Numbered from the stretch's first letter, positions 25,575 to 34,557 are shown. The stretch is 34,557 nt of DNA from Alphaproteobacteria bacterium (GCA_004356955.1 SMXS01000099.1:1-34557), one strand, 5' to 3'. A program made the numbers and translations. Notes: generated from the sequence alone by a model not told the origin.

Positions 25575-26644
25575 TTGCCCCCACTCCCCACGTCGCCATC
25601 ATTCAGGCTCAGTTGCCGCTGATCATTGCCGCGTGGTACCACCAGCCCCAGATGCTTGAACGCCGCATCTGTCAGCACCCGACCCCGCGGCGTGCGCTGG
25701 ATAAAGGCTTGCTGCAGCAGGTATGGCTCGATGATGTCCTCTATCGCGTCGCGTGGCTCTGACAAGGACGCTGCAATGGTTTCGATGCCCACCGGCCCGC
25801 CACCAAAGCCTTCGCCAATGCATGAAAGATACCGCCGGTCCATCGCATCAAGCCCCAACACGTCAACATCCATCCGCCTCAGTGCTTGGTCTGCAATCTT
25901 GGCGTCAATCAGCTTTACACCGGCGACATCGGCAAAGTCCCGCACACGCCGCAACAGCCGCCCGGCAATTCGTGGGGTGCCACGAGACCGTCGGGCAATC
26001 TCTATGGCACCAGATTCATCCATCGCGACGTTAAGCACCCGCGTGCCGCGCCGCACGATGGTGGTCAAATCGTCCACGTCATAGAAATCCAACCGCACGG
26101 GGATGCCAAACCGGTCCCTCAGAGGCGTGGTTAGCAATCCAGACCGGGTGGTTGCACCCACCAGGGTGAATTTGGGCAGATCAATCCGCACAGACCGCGC
26201 TGCAGGTCCTTCGCCAATGATCAAATCAAGTTGGAAATCTTCCATCGCCGGATAAAGAATTTCTTCGACCGCCGGGTTAAGCCGGTGGATTTCGTCAAGA
26301 AACAACAGGTCATTTTCCTGCAGATTGGTCAGGATTGCCGCCAGATCCCCCGCCTTGGAAATCACGGGGCCAGCCGTCGCCAAAATATTGACGCCTAATT
26401 CTCGGGCGATGATCTGCGCCAGGGTCGTTTTGCCAAGGCCCGGCGGACCGGCCAGCAACACATGATCCAGCGCCTCGCCGCGTGACTTGGCGGCCTGAAT
26501 GTACACCTCAAGATTATCGATGGTGGCCTTTTGGCCAATAAATTCCGAAAAGCGTGCCGGGCGCAGATTGGCGTCCACCCCATCGCCAACAGCCTCTGTT
26601 CCAGCCACCAACCGATCCTGATCATGGGGCGACTGACTGCTCAT
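25571..26644 (-). CDS. ruvB: Holliday junction branch migration helicase RuvB
   Basis: A 357-residue AAA+ motor. [12 protein letters not shown], Walker [16 protein letters not shown], Walker [12 protein letters not shown], the presensor loop [17 protein letters not shown], sensor [18 protein letters not shown] and the C-terminal winged helix [13 protein letters not shown]...RTPRGR are all present. RuvB hexamers drive branch migration with RuvA. It overlaps ruvA (ATGA) and ybgC (GTGA). Confidence 0.98.
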   Translation of the reverse strand: MSSQSPHDQDRLVAGTEAVGDGVDANLRPARFSEFIGQKATIDNLEVYIQAAKSRGEALDHVLLAGPPGLGKTTLAQIIARELGVNILATAGPVISKAGDLAAILTNLQENDLLFLDEIHRLNPAVEEILYPAMEDFQLDLIIGEGPAARSVRIDLPKFTLVGATTRSGLLTTPLRDRFGIPVRLDFYDVDDLTTIVRRGTRVLNVAMDESGAIEIARRSRGTPRIAGRLLRRVRDFADVAGVKLIDAKIADQALRRMDVDVLGLDAMDRRYLSCIGEGFGGGPVGIETIAASLSEPRDAIEDIIEPYLLQQAFIQRTPRGRVLTDAAFKHLGLVVPRGNDQRQLSLNDGDVGSGGK

Positions 26645-27258
26645 GCGCTAAGCTCTTTAAGACCGGCCGTGACCAACGTCTGCAGATCGGCATCACCGCC
26701 CTGTGCCTGGTTGGCCCGGGCAACAGCGCCCATGACATCGGCCCGGCGATACCCCAAATTCACCAATGCCGAGACGGCGTCGCTCAGGGCGCCGGCATCC
26801 GCCCCACCACTCCGCCCACTATTACCTAGGGCAGCAATTTCGATCTCTGATCCAAACGCGGGCACTTTGTCTTTCAGCTCTGTCAGAATGCGGGTGGCCA
26901 GTTTGGGGCCAACGCCACTGGGGCGCGCCATCATGGCCTTGTCCTGCGCCAGGATGGTCTGCGTCAGATCGCCGGGGTCGAGGGTCGACAAAATCGCCAG
27001 CGCCACCTTGGCCCCGACACCCTGCACGCCCAACAGCCGGTCGAACCATTCCTTTTCGGCGGCAGAAATAAACCCGAACAGATGGATATGATCTTCACGC
27101 ACATGGGTGATAATCGACATTTTGACAGCCTCGCCGGTCTGGGGCATGGCCTGCAGGGTCTTGGCAGAACAAAACGCCTGATAGCCAACACCGCCCACGT
27201 CGATGATCACCCAACCATCGCCGACCGCGTCCAAGATACCCTTCAACTGTGCAATCAT
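26641..27258 (-). CDS. ruvA: Holliday junction DNA-binding protein RuvA
   Basis: A 205-residue RuvA: OB-fold start [27 protein letters not shown], the [23 protein letters not shown] and [12 protein letters not shown] helix-hairpin-helix segments, and a C-terminal three-helix domain that contacts RuvB. The frame is open 19 codons further upstream, but the family N-terminus and the ATGA overlap with ruvC fix the start at 27258. The C-terminus overlaps ruvB. Confidence 0.97.
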   Translation of the reverse strand: MIAQLKGILDAVGDGWVIIDVGGVGYQAFCSAKTLQAMPQTGEAVKMSIITHVREDHIHLFGFISAAEKEWFDRLLGVQGVGAKVALAILSTLDPGDLTQTILAQDKAMMARPSGVGPKLATRILTELKDKVPAFGSEIEIAALGNSGRSGGADAGALSDAVSALVNLGYRRADVMGAVARANQAQGGDADLQTLVTAGLKELSA

Positions 27259-27767
27259 GAGCGCACCCTGCCCGCCGCTATACGCGCAGCAGATTGCGCG
27301 TGATGAGCATGGCAAATCGCCACAGCCAGGGCATCGGCGGCATCGGGGCTGTCGATCTCGACCCCGGGCAACAGCATTGATACCATGGCAAATATCTGGT
27401 CTTTGCCCGCGTGCCCCACGCCAACCACGGCCTTTTTGACAGCGTTTGGGGCGTATTCAGCGACCTCGATGCCTTTCAGCGCTGGCGCCAGCATAACCAC
27501 CCCCCTCGCCTGTCCCAATTTCAGGGTCGACGACGGGTTCTTGTTCACAAAAACCTCTTCAACAGCCGCCGCTGTGGGCAGCCAGGCATTCAACACGACT
27601 TCAAGTTCTTCATGCAAAGTGACCAGCCGCTCGGCCGTAGACTTGCGGCTATTGGTCTTGATCGTTCCGTTGGCCAGGTGCCTCAAATGGCTTCCCTCAG
27701 TCTCGATAATCCCCCACCCGGTCTGTCGCAGGCCGGGATCTAACCCCAATAGTCGTATGGCTGCCAT
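27255..27767 (-). CDS. ruvC: Holliday junction resolvase RuvC
   Basis: A 170-residue RNase H-fold nuclease. The acidic residues are present: Asp in LLGLDPGLRQTG, Glu in AVEEVFV, and the Asp pair in DSPDAADALAVAICH, with KKAVVGVGHAGKDQI between them. It cuts Holliday junctions moved by RuvAB. It begins 3 bp after yebC and overlaps ruvA, so yebC-ruvCAB-ybgC-tol is continuous. Confidence 0.98.
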   Translation of the reverse strand: MAAIRLLGLDPGLRQTGWGIIETEGSHLRHLANGTIKTNSRKSTAERLVTLHEELEVVLNAWLPTAAAVEEVFVNKNPSSTLKLGQARGVVMLAPALKGIEVAEYAPNAVKKAVVGVGHAGKDQIFAMVSMLLPGVEIDSPDAADALAVAICHAHHAQSAARIAAGRVRS

Positions 27768-27770
27768 GCC

Positions 27771-28517
27771 TTACGAACTTAACCTTTCCATGACCTCGTC
27801 GCTCACCTCAAAATTGGCGAACACGTGCTGTACGTCATCATCATCTTCCAGCACGTCCAGCAAATTCAGCAATGTGCGGGCCTGATCTTCGTCGACTTCG
27901 ACTGTGTTTTGCGGTTTCCAGATTAGCCTCGCCACATCTGGTTCGCCCAGTGATTTTTCCAATGCGGAACGGATAGAGCCAAATTCTTCCAGCGGGCAGA
28001 ACACTTCATGGCCCTCGTCCGTGGACTCGATGTCTTCGGCACCGGCCTCCAGGGCGGCCTCAAAGACTTCGTCAGCGGTGCCAACGTCGGCCGGATATTT
28101 CATCATGCCGACATGGTCAAATTGGTAGGACACGCTGCCAGTTTCGCCCATATTGCCACCGTTTTTGGAAAATGCCACGCGTACTTCAGAAGCTGTGCGA
28201 TTGCGATTATCTGTCAGGCCCTCAACAATGATGGACACGCCGCCAGGACCATAGCCCTCATATTGCACTTCTTCGTAATTATCGCCCTCGCCACTGCTGG
28301 CGCGTTTGATGGCACGGGTAATATTGTCCTTGGGCATAGACTGGCTTTTTGCCGCTTGCACTGCGCCGCGCAATCGATGGTTTGAATCCAGATCTTCGCC
28401 ACCCATTTTTGCCGCAACCGTAATTTCGCGCGATAATTTGGAAAATAATTTGGACCGCTTGGCATCCTGCGCGCCCTTGCGGTACATGATGTTTTTAAAT
28501 TTTGAATGACCCGCCAT
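27771..28517 (-). CDS. yebC: YebC/PmpR-family (TACO1-like) regulatory protein
   Basis: A 248-residue YebC protein with the fixed N-terminus [32 protein letters not shown] and the central [28 protein letters not shown] motif. YebC proteins were described as transcription factors; recent work links the family to translation of proline-rich stretches, which would be of interest given the proline-rich TolA encoded downstream (inference). The gene next to ruvC is the usual place. An AGGA site precedes the ATG. Confidence 0.97.
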   Translation of the reverse strand: MAGHSKFKNIMYRKGAQDAKRSKLFSKLSREITVAAKMGGEDLDSNHRLRGAVQAAKSQSMPKDNITRAIKRASSGEGDNYEEVQYEGYGPGGVSIIVEGLTDNRNRTASEVRVAFSKNGGNMGETGSVSYQFDHVGMMKYPADVGTADEVFEAALEAGAEDIESTDEGHEVFCPLEEFGSIRSALEKSLGEPDVARLIWKPQNTVEVDEDQARTLLNLLDVLEDDDDVQHVFANFEVSDEVMERLSS

Positions 28518-28587
28518 TATTCTTTAATCCTGCTTCTTCAAGTCTGATGCCGATACGATACCCCACGGGAGCTATCAGCCTGCATCT

Positions 28588-28596
28588 TTTATACCA
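28588..28596 (-). promoter_or_regulatory. Extended -10 promoter for yebC-ruvCAB-tol
   Basis: On the minus strand TGGTATAAA (28596-28588) matches an extended -10 element (TGn plus TATAAA). It lies 71 bases before the yebC start, in the only sizeable spacer (121 bp) upstream of this gene string. No good -35 is seen. Confidence 0.4.
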
Positions 28597-28638
28597 AATC
28601 TGCGTATGGCACACGCCACAATCGCAAGCAATTGCGGC

Positions 28639-29448
28639 TTAACCATGTCCGGTCTGGATTAACCGCCCCGATACGCGCACGGGCTCTACTTTTATGGCCA
28701 ACCCCGTTGTGTCGTCGGTTTCTGCCAATACGCCACACATCGTGCCGGGCCCTTTGGCAGGGGCGAACCGCCCCTTTATTTTTGTCGTGAAACGACGGAT
28801 TGGCTCTTCAATATCCATCCCGATCACCGAATTATAGTCACCGCACATGCCGGCATCCGTCTGATAGGCCGTGCCACCGGGTAAAATTTGGGCGTCGGCT
28901 GTGGGGACGTGGCTATGACTGCCGACCACCAGTGAGGCTCGACCATCGCTAAAATGCCCCATGGCCATTTTTTCCGATGTGGCCTCAGCATGGATGTCGA
29001 CAAAAACAGCCTTGCAATCCTGCCCCAGTCTGAATTTGTTCAGCGCCATATTGACGGCATGGAACGGGTCATCCAGCGGGTCCATGAACACACGACCCAG
29101 CGCGTTGACGACGCCAACGCGATCACCTTTGGCAGTTTCATAAATACCGATGCCAGACCCAGGCGTGCCTTCAGGGTAATTGACGGGCCGCAAAACGCGC
29201 TTGTCTTCGCGGATAAACTCGATAATTTCTCGCTGGTCCCAAGTGTGGTTGCCACCGGTCAGCACATCGACCCCGGCATCGAACAATTCTATGGCTGTTT
29301 TGCGGGTCAGGCCAAATCCACCAGCAGCGTTTTCGCCATTGGCCACCACAAAGTCGATGTCCAGGCGATCACGGATGCCTGCGAGGTGTTCACCAATGAC
29401 CTTGCGTCCAGATGACCCCAGCACATCGCCCAAAAACAACAGCTTCAC
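28639..29448 (-). CDS. YmdB-like metallophosphoesterase
   Basis: A 269-residue calcineurin-like phosphoesterase of the TIGR00282/YmdB type: LFLGDVLGSSGR, VANGENAAGGFGLT, VLTGGNHTWDQREI, VDIHAEATSEKMAMGHFSDGRASLVVGSHSHVPTADAQILPGGTAYQTDAGMCG. The metal ligands (Asp in GDV, Asn in NGEN, GNH, and the HAEAT and GSHSHVPT histidines) are in place. The Bacillus and Deinococcus homologues hydrolyse cyclic nucleotides; the role in alphaproteobacteria is not settled. The start is GTG 29448, overlapping the fau stop (GTGA). Confidence 0.93.
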   Translation of the reverse strand: MKLLFLGDVLGSSGRKVIGEHLAGIRDRLDIDFVVANGENAAGGFGLTRKTAIELFDAGVDVLTGGNHTWDQREIIEFIREDKRVLRPVNYPEGTPGSGIGIYETAKGDRVGVVNALGRVFMDPLDDPFHAVNMALNKFRLGQDCKAVFVDIHAEATSEKMAMGHFSDGRASLVVGSHSHVPTADAQILPGGTAYQTDAGMCGDYNSVIGMDIEEPIRRFTTKIKGRFAPAKGPGTMCGVLAETDDTTGLAIKVEPVRVSGRLIQTGHG

Positions 29449-30056
29449 GTATTACCTCTTTCAAACTTGATGACCCGTTGTTCGGTAACCAACGCGTCTA
29501 ATTTCTGGTCATGCGAGTCGACGGGTACGCTGTCGACCTCTTGGCCATCATAGGCCAGGCCAATGGCCACCACATCACCCCATTCCCGCCATGATGCAAG
29601 GGTCCGGTCGTAATAACCACCCCCCTGCCCCAGACGGCAACCGGCGCGGTCATAGGCCAGAAGCGGCACCAACGCAATGTCGGGGATGACATTGCCCGCG
29701 TCATAGTCTGTTTCCACCGGCACCAGAATGCCATGCGCCCCTTTGAACAGATCCATCCCCGGTTCCCACCGGCTAAAGTGCAGGGGCTGGTCTTCTGTAT
29801 CGACAATTGGCAACAGCAGCTGCCAACCACGACCGGCCAGCTCGTTCATCAATTCGATACAACTGACTTCGGACCCTGATGGCCAGTATCCGGCGATGGT
29901 CTTTGGCGTGACGTCATCAGCAAAACCGGCCAAAAAATTGTCGCGAATTTCGGCGCCGCATTCCCCCAAATCAAATTGCAGGTCAAACCGAGTGCGCCGC
30001 GCATGGATACGCAGGCCATCTTTGTCTTTGGGATTGGATTTGCCGGGCGGGGGCAT
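29445..30056 (-). CDS. fau: 5-formyltetrahydrofolate cyclo-ligase
   Basis: A 203-residue enzyme converting 5-formyl-THF to 5,10-methenyl-THF with ATP. IAGYWPSGSEVSC, the LHFSRWEPG core and the C-terminal phosphate-binding signature LAYDRAGCRLGQGGGYYDRTLA, then IGLAYDGQEV, identify the family. The position directly downstream of the 6S RNA candidate and zapA matches the conserved zapA-ssrS-ygfA order of proteobacteria, which supports both calls. It overlaps the phosphoesterase gene. Confidence 0.94.
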   Translation of the reverse strand: MPPPGKSNPKDKDGLRIHARRTRFDLQFDLGECGAEIRDNFLAGFADDVTPKTIAGYWPSGSEVSCIELMNELAGRGWQLLLPIVDTEDQPLHFSRWEPGMDLFKGAHGILVPVETDYDAGNVIPDIALVPLLAYDRAGCRLGQGGGYYDRTLASWREWGDVVAIGLAYDGQEVDSVPVDSHDQKLDALVTEQRVIKFERGNT

Positions 30057-30084
30057 GTGGCTTTGTCCTAAGCAACTAGGTAGA

Positions 30085-30240
30085 GGAGTCCTGATAAGTC
30101 AGGTGGTGGGACCGCTATCGCCGGGTGCAGTCGTTATTCCTCTGTGGCCTGCTCTCAGCAGGTGGGCACCATATGATAAAACCACGGTTCCATCAGGGAC
30201 AGTTCCCTTTGAGGTAGATGTTGGCCCCAGGAAATAGATG
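30085..30240 (-). ncRNA. ssrS: Likely 6S RNA (ends approximate)
   Basis: The 219-bp space between zapA and fau is the conserved 6S RNA position. On the minus strand it folds as a rod. The closing stem is GGGGCC (30228-30223) with GGTCCC (30113-30108). A large bubble contains a small GGGA-actg-TCCC hairpin on its 5' side. An inner CCGTGG/CCAC-aga-GG stem follows, and the terminal hairpin is CCTGCT-gag-AGCAGG (30162-30148). This is the layout of a 6S RNA mimicking an open promoter. A CCTGA/TCAGG hairpin (30103-30090) follows. The call rests on position and shape; exact ends are unknown. Confidence 0.65.
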
Positions 30241-30275
30241 TGCGTCGCACGAAGCAGAGCCCACCAAGGTCCCTT

Positions 30276-30581
30276 TTAGGCAGATTCGATCTGATCGGCA
30301 ATATTTTCAATTTGTGCGGCAGCTGCCAACACGGCCTCGGCGCTGGCACGGGCATCTGCAACCACCCGATCCGCCGCCGATGTTTCTGACCGACTTTCGT
30401 CCAGCAGCAAAAGGGCAGCCATCAACAAAAGCTTGGCATCGCCGATTTGCCCCATGGATTCAGACACTTCGCCAACCTTGGCAGATATCACAGTGCCCAG
30501 TTCTTCCAGATGTTTTTCTTCGCCTTCATTACAGGCCAAAGAATAGGGGTTGCCGTTAATATTGAGGGTTACCTGTGGCAC
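30276..30581 (-). CDS. zapA: Cell division protein ZapA
   Basis: A 101-residue ZapA: N-terminal VTLNINGNPYSLACNEGEEKHLEELG, then a long helix with SMGQIGDAKLLLMAALLLLDE, the family hallmark. It cross-links FtsZ filaments at the division site. The start is GTG 30581, with AGGA 8 bases upstream. It follows the coiled-coil gene by 24 bp; the 6S RNA candidate comes next. Confidence 0.94.
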   Translation of the reverse strand: MPQVTLNINGNPYSLACNEGEEKHLEELGTVISAKVGEVSESMGQIGDAKLLLMAALLLLDESRSETSAADRVVADARASAEAVLAAAAQIENIADQIESA

Positions 30582-30605
30582 GGTCGGTTCCTGTCTATAT
30601 TTTGA

Positions 30606-30899
30606 CTAGCTAGCCTTCAGCAGGTCTTGCAGCTGATCGATGGCATTGTCCAATTGCAAGGTCACGACGTTCTGTTGCGATTCTAGATCTGTGACCGAGG
30701 CCTGGCTGGTTTCAATTGATGCGTTGAGTTCTGCATTATCTTTGATCAGAACAGCGCATTGCGCGCGCAGCTCTTTGACTTCATTCTCCAGAGCCGAAAT
30801 CGTGTCTTGGGCATCATCTTTTGCGACGACCTTTTGCAATCGATCCAGCGCGTTCGTCAAACTGTCGGTTGCGGATTGCAAATTGGTGTCTTCTGTCAC
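30606..30899 (-). CDS. Small coiled-coil protein (DUF4164-like), zapA-linked
   Basis: A 97-residue, almost wholly helical protein with heptad spacing from about residue 8 to 95 (LTNALDRLQKVV, ISALENEVKELRAQCAVLIKDNAELNAS, LQLDNAIDQLQDLL). No enzyme motif or membrane segment is seen. Small coiled-coil genes annotated DUF4164 commonly precede zapA in alphaproteobacteria, and a division-site, ZapB-like role is a reasonable guess only. The start is GTG 30899, with AGGGGAG 7 bases upstream. Confidence 0.85.
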   Translation of the reverse strand: MTEDTNLQSATDSLTNALDRLQKVVAKDDAQDTISALENEVKELRAQCAVLIKDNAELNASIETSQASVTDLESQQNVVTLQLDNAIDQLQDLLKAS

Positions 30900-31088
30900 A
30901 GCGATTCTCCCCTTCTGGTGACAGGCATCTTAGGGGGAACTTTCGTTCTCTGCACCTGCCTTTTTTCAGCACCCCTTATATGGGTCCTGACCCTAGTTGA
31001 TACGCGGTCGAACTTGTCTGCGTCAAACATTCTGACAGGCTTGGGCGAAAACAAGTTGCAACACAGGGGATCATAGGCTCGTTGGCTG

Positions 31089-31132
31089 TTGACCTGACCA
31101 ATTCTACGGGTATTGTGGCGCCACTTTGGCGC
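31089..31132 (+). promoter_or_regulatory. Sigma70-type promoter of tkt with adjacent dyad
   Basis: TTGACC (31089-31094), 16 bases, then TATTGT (31111-31116). Directly downstream lies GCGCCA-ctt-TGGCGC (31118-31132), a perfect 6-bp dyad at the expected transcript start that could be an operator or a 5' RNA hairpin. I see nothing else defined in the 265-bp spacer 30900-31165. Confidence 0.5.
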
Positions 31133-31165
31133 TGAACCGACTCTCCTGACAACAGATCGCGACCT

Positions 31166-33172
31166 ATGACCAAGCAAGACATTGATATGAACGCTTTTCC
31201 GGCCACTCAAAAAGACATGGCGAATGCCATCCGCGCACTCACCATGGATGCGGTACAAGCCGCCAATTCCGGGCATCCTGGGATGCCCATGGGGATGGCC
31301 GATGTGGCGACTGTCCTCTTTGGCCAATTCCTGAAATATAGCCCGCGAGACCCTAATTGGCCCGACCGCGACCGATTCGTTTTGTCCGCAGGTCATGGCT
31401 CGATGTTGATGTATTCGCTGTTACACCTAACCGGGTATGACGGCATTTCCATCGAGGACATCAAAAATTTCCGCCAGCTCGGCAGCCCTTGCGCCGGCCA
31501 TCCAGAATATGGCGAAGCCCCTGGCATCGAAACCACAACAGGCCCATTGGGCCAGGGTATGGCCAACGCTGTCGGCATGGCCATGGCTGAAAAGCTGCAG
31601 GCCGCCCGTTATGGCAGCGATATTGTTGACCACTACACCTATACAATCGCCGGTGATGGTTGCCTGATGGAAGGCATCAGCCATGAGGCCATTTCCATGG
31701 CCGGGCACTTCAAACTTTCCAAGCTGATTGTTCTGTTCGACGACAATGGCATTTCTATTGATGGCCCCACGGACCTGACAGTCAGTGATGACCAATGCGC
31801 GCGATTTGCTGCTTGCGGTTGGCATGTCCAGGCCATTGATGGCCACGACCCTGCCGCTATTGCAGACGCCATTCGTGCCGCAAAGGCATCCGACAAGCCC
31901 TCGATGATTGCCTGTAAAACAACCATCGGTTTTGGGTCCCCCAACAAACAAGGCACGGCGGCCACCCATGGCGCTGCCTTGGGCGATGACGAAGTTGCTG
32001 CCACACGCGAAGTCCTTGGCTGGCCCCACGCGCCGTTCGAGATACCGACTGACGTATCTGATGCATGGCTGCAGGCTGGCAATCGCAGCGGTGCCGACTA
32101 CCAAAACTGGCAAGGCCGCCTGGCCAACATGGATACCGATGCGCGGGCCGCTTTTGAGGCTGCCAATGCGGGTGACCTGCCCGCATCGCTGGATGAAGCC
32201 ATCAACGCCTATAAGCGTGAATTGATTGCCGACCCCCAAAATGTCGCGACCCGCAAAGCCTCGCAGATGGCGCTGGAAGTCATCAATGGTGAAGTGCCCC
32301 ACACGCTTGGTGGTTCCGCCGATCTAACGGGGTCCAACAACACCAATTCTTCCAAGATGGTGCCGATCACCCCTGATGATTTCTCGGGTGACTTTGTCCA
32401 TTACGGTGTGCGTGAACACGGCATGGCCGCCGCCATGAACGGCATTGCCCTGCATGGTGGATTTATCCCCTATAGCGGCACCTTCCTGGTGTTCACAGAT
32501 TATTGCCGCCCGGCCATTCGCCTGTCGGCGTTGATGGGCCAGCGGGTGATCTATGTCATGACCCATGATTCCATTGGTCTGGGCGAAGATGGCCCAACCC
32601 ATCAGCCAGTCGAGCATGTCGCCAGCCTGCGCGCCATCCCTGGACTAAATGTCTATCGTCCCGCCGATGTAGTCGAAACCATGGAATGTTGGCAGCTGGC
32701 GCTACAATCCGCCGACGCACCTTCAATCATTGCCCTGACACGTCAGGGGCTGGCACAGGTCCGGCTGGAAAACACAGATGAAAATTTGTGTCGCCGCGGT
32801 GCCTATGAATTACGTGCCGCTGACGGTGACGAGCAGGTCAGCCTGTTTGCCACCGGGTCAGAAGTGGCCATTGCCATGGATGCCCGCGACGCTTTACAGG
32901 CCGAGGGCATTGCCACACGCATTGTGTCCATCCCCAGCTTTGAGCTGTTTGCCCAGCAGTCTGACGACTATCGCCAGGAAATTCTTGGGGGCGATACGGT
33001 CCGCATCGGCATCGAAGCCGGCATCAAAATGGGTTGGGAAGGCATCATCGGCGACAAGGGCGGCTTTGTCGGCATGAACAGCTTTGGTGCATCAGCCCCC
33101 ATCGACGACTTGTATAACCACTTTGGCATCACTGCAGAGCGCGTGATCATCGAGGCAAAAGCCCGCCTGTAG
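31166..33172 (+). CDS. tkt: Transketolase
   Basis: A 668-residue TPP enzyme of the pentose phosphate (and, where present, Calvin) pathway, moving two-carbon units between sugar phosphates. [27 protein letters not shown], the TPP/metal motif [13 protein letters not shown] (163 onward) with [10 protein letters not shown], then [20 protein letters not shown] and [18 protein letters not shown] are typical. Either the ATG at 31166 or that at 31187 could start translation; neither has a clear ribosome site. It heads a tkt-gap-pgk operon, with gap 28 bp downstream. Confidence 0.98.
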   Translation: MTKQDIDMNAFPATQKDMANAIRALTMDAVQAANSGHPGMPMGMADVATVLFGQFLKYSPRDPNWPDRDRFVLSAGHGSMLMYSLLHLTGYDGISIEDIKNFRQLGSPCAGHPEYGEAPGIETTTGPLGQGMANAVGMAMAEKLQAARYGSDIVDHYTYTIAGDGCLMEGISHEAISMAGHFKLSKLIVLFDDNGISIDGPTDLTVSDDQCARFAACGWHVQAIDGHDPAAIADAIRAAKASDKPSMIACKTTIGFGSPNKQGTAATHGAALGDDEVAATREVLGWPHAPFEIPTDVSDAWLQAGNRSGADYQNWQGRLANMDTDARAAFEAANAGDLPASLDEAINAYKRELIADPQNVATRKASQMALEVINGEVPHTLGGSADLTGSNNTNSSKMVPITPDDFSGDFVHYGVREHGMAAAMNGIALHGGFIPYSGTFLVFTDYCRPAIRLSALMGQRVIYVMTHDSIGLGEDGPTHQPVEHVASLRAIPGLNVYRPADVVETMECWQLALQSADAPSIIALTRQGLAQVRLENTDENLCRRGAYELRAADGDEQVSLFATGSEVAIAMDARDALQAEGIATRIVSIPSFELFAQQSDDYRQEILGGDTVRIGIEAGIKMGWEGIIGDKGGFVGMNSFGASAPIDDLYNHFGITAERVIIEAKARL

Positions 33173-33200
33173 GCGGCACAACTGAAAAACGGAGCATAAA

Positions 33201-34214
33201 ATGACCATTCGGGTAGGAATTAACGGATTTGGCCGCATTGGCCGCCTTGTCATGCGCGCGATCCTCGAATCTGATCGCGACGACGTACAGGTTGTTGGCA
33301 TCAACGATCTTGGACCTGCTGATATGAACGCCTATTTGCTGCGCAAAGATTCGGTCCACGGCAATCTTTCCCAACCTGTCACCGTCAATGGCGACATCAT
33401 GAATGCTGGCAAGGGTGACATCAAGGTCACTGCTGAGCGCGATCCATCCAACCTGCCATGGGGCGAATTGGATGTTGATATCGCCTTTGAATGCACGGGC
33501 ATCTTTACCGCTCGTGACAAAGCGGCAGCCCATCTGGCAGCGGGTGCCAGCAAAGTTCTGATTTCTGCACCATCTGGCGATGCCGACAATATGGTCGTTT
33601 ATGGTGTGAACCACGACAGCCTGACGGCCGATCACAAGATCGTCTCCAACGCATCGTGCACCACCAATTGCCTGGCACCTCTCGCCATGGTTCTGAACAA
33701 TGGCGTCGGCATCGAAGCTGGTTTCATGACCACGATCCACGCCTATACCGGCGACCAAAACATCGTCGACAGCCTGCATTCCGACCCGCTGCGCGCCCGC
33801 GCTGCTGGTCTGTCCATGATCCCAACATCCACCGGTGCCGCGCGCGCTGTTGGCAAGGTTCTGCCAGAGCTGGACGGCAAGCTGGATGGCACATCCATTC
33901 GCGTCCCAATACCAAATGTTTCGGTGGTAGATCTGACTTTCACATCGTCACGCGACACAAATGTGGAAGAAGTGAACGCTTTGATTTCTGCGGCGGCAAA
34001 CGGCGGCGATGCCCTGGCATCCATTCTCGACATTGTTGAAGAGCCCAGTGTTTCCATCGACTTCAACCATTGCCCTGCAAGCTCGAGCGTTGATCTGGCC
34101 CAGACACAGGTTACCGGCAAGCGCCTGGTCCGTGTCCTGAGTTGGTATGACAACGAATGGGGTTTCTCTAACCGCATGTCCGACACAGCGCGCGTTATGG
34201 CGTCTTTGGGTTAA
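33201..34214 (+). CDS. gap: Glyceraldehyde-3-phosphate dehydrogenase, type I
   Basis: A 337-residue GAPDH. The NAD fold starts VGINGFGRIGRLVMRA, with Asn-Asp at 35-36 (GINDL) compatible with NAD use; catalytic Cys153 is in SNASCTTNCLAP and His180 in TTIHAYTGDQ; STGAARAVGKVLPEL and the C-terminal SWYDNEWGFSNRM are intact. It interconverts glyceraldehyde-3-phosphate and 1,3-bisphosphoglycerate. A GGAG site precedes the ATG. pgk follows after 28 bp, so consecutive glycolytic steps are cotranscribed. Confidence 0.98.
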   Translation: MTIRVGINGFGRIGRLVMRAILESDRDDVQVVGINDLGPADMNAYLLRKDSVHGNLSQPVTVNGDIMNAGKGDIKVTAERDPSNLPWGELDVDIAFECTGIFTARDKAAAHLAAGASKVLISAPSGDADNMVVYGVNHDSLTADHKIVSNASCTTNCLAPLAMVLNNGVGIEAGFMTTIHAYTGDQNIVDSLHSDPLRARAAGLSMIPTSTGAARAVGKVLPELDGKLDGTSIRVPIPNVSVVDLTFTSSRDTNVEEVNALISAAANGGDALASILDIVEEPSVSIDFNHCPASSSVDLAQTQVTGKRLVRVLSWYDNEWGFSNRMSDTARVMASLG

Positions 34215-34242
34215 GTCGAAGCGTCCGGCAGGATCGACCCGA

Positions 34243-34557
34243 ATGACCCAACGTAGTTTCAAAGGCCTTTCGGATATCGACATCGCTGGCAAGACGATTC
34301 TCGTTCGTGCTGACCTGAACGTCCCCATGCTGAATGGGCAGGTGTCTGACGACACGCGCATTCGGTCGGTTGTTCCCACCATTAAGACAATCCTGGATCA
34401 GGGCGGCAAGGTTGCCGTCTTGTCCCACTTTGGGCGCCCCAAAGGCAAAATTGTGCCCGCGGCATCCCTGGCCCCTATCGTGGCCCCCTTGGCCAAAGCC
34501 CTTGGCGTCGACGTTGGTTTCGCCAGCGACTGCATTGGCGACATCGCCAAGCAGGCC
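34243..34557 (+). CDS. pgk: Phosphoglycerate kinase, N-terminal part (cut by window edge)
   Basis: The first 105 codons are visible and remain open at the window end. LVRADLNVPMLNGQVSDDTRI and VAVLSHFGRPKG are the hallmark N-terminal motifs with the substrate-binding Asp, Asn and Arg. The enzyme transfers phosphate between 1,3-bisphosphoglycerate and ADP. An AGGA site lies 9 bases before the ATG, 28 bp after gap. Confidence 0.97.
   Translation, partial: MTQRSFKGLSDIDIAGKTILVRADLNVPMLNGQVSDDTRIRSVVPTIKTILDQGGKVAVLSHFGRPKGKIVPAASLAPIVAPLAKALGVDVGFASDCIGDIAKQA

Noticed and set aside
1-34557. CRISPR array, prophage, transposase gene, toxin-antitoxin or defence genes
   Set aside because: I looked for regularly spaced repeats and such families on both strands and found none; the only mobile-like signal is the palindromic element after rpoH.

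Overview
The window reads as a chromosomal core segment of an alphaproteobacterium, most like the Rhodospirillales/SAR116-type lineages. The lineage is my inference from gene order and protein style; no marker gene for taxonomy is present. Supporting clues are rluD-rpoH adjacency, a purA/hisZ/serA/serC string, an RpoH with the RpoH box, the order ruvCAB-ybgC-tolQRAB-pal-cpoB-tilS-ftsH-folP-glmM, and zapA-(6S RNA)-fau. All 41 protein genes reported appear intact except the two cut by the window edges. No CRISPR array, prophage, transposase gene or rRNA is seen.

Layout. (1) 1-4658: a small accessory-looking block of acyl-CoA/redox enzymes: on the minus strand an SDR, a TesB-like thioesterase and an APH-type phosphotransferase (partial); on the plus strand a DUF454 membrane protein; then a luciferase-like monooxygenase (minus) divergent from a second SDR (plus). 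(2) 4788-7918: a Pmp3/YqaE peptide, tRNA-Glu(CTC), a JAMM-domain protein with a small membrane protein, and divergent from these rluD and rpoH. (3) 7919-8109: a hairpin-rich spacer with a perfect 27-bp inverted repeat between convergent rpoH and purA. (4) 8110-30899: about 23 kb transcribed only from the minus strand. In transcription order it holds a coiled-coil gene, zapA, a likely 6S RNA, fau, a YmdB-like phosphodiesterase, yebC, ruvC, ruvA, ruvB, ybgC, tolQ, tolR, tolA, tolB, pal, cpoB, tilS, ftsH, folP, glmM, thiD, serC, serA, hisZ and purA. Many neighbours share ATGA/GTGA or TGATG/TAATG stop-start overlaps, so translational coupling is likely. (5) 31166-34557: plus-strand tkt, gap and pgk (partial), a central carbon operon.

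The genes are mostly housekeeping: envelope constriction (Tol-Pal), recombination (RuvABC), proteostasis (RpoH, FtsH), tRNA modification (TilS), folate, cell-wall sugar, thiamine, serine, histidine and purine synthesis, and sugar phosphate metabolism. Unusual signals lie between the genes: a candidate stem masking the rpoH ribosome binding site, a heat-shock-type promoter in front of ftsH, a palindromic MITE/REP-like element after rpoH, several short tandem duplications at gene junctions around cpoB, tilS, ftsH and folP, and an intrinsic-terminator-like hairpin inside the Tol-Pal operon. I see no clearly new multi-gene system. The longest stretch without a gene is 30900-31165 (tkt promoter region); no gene-free stretch exceeds 300 bases.
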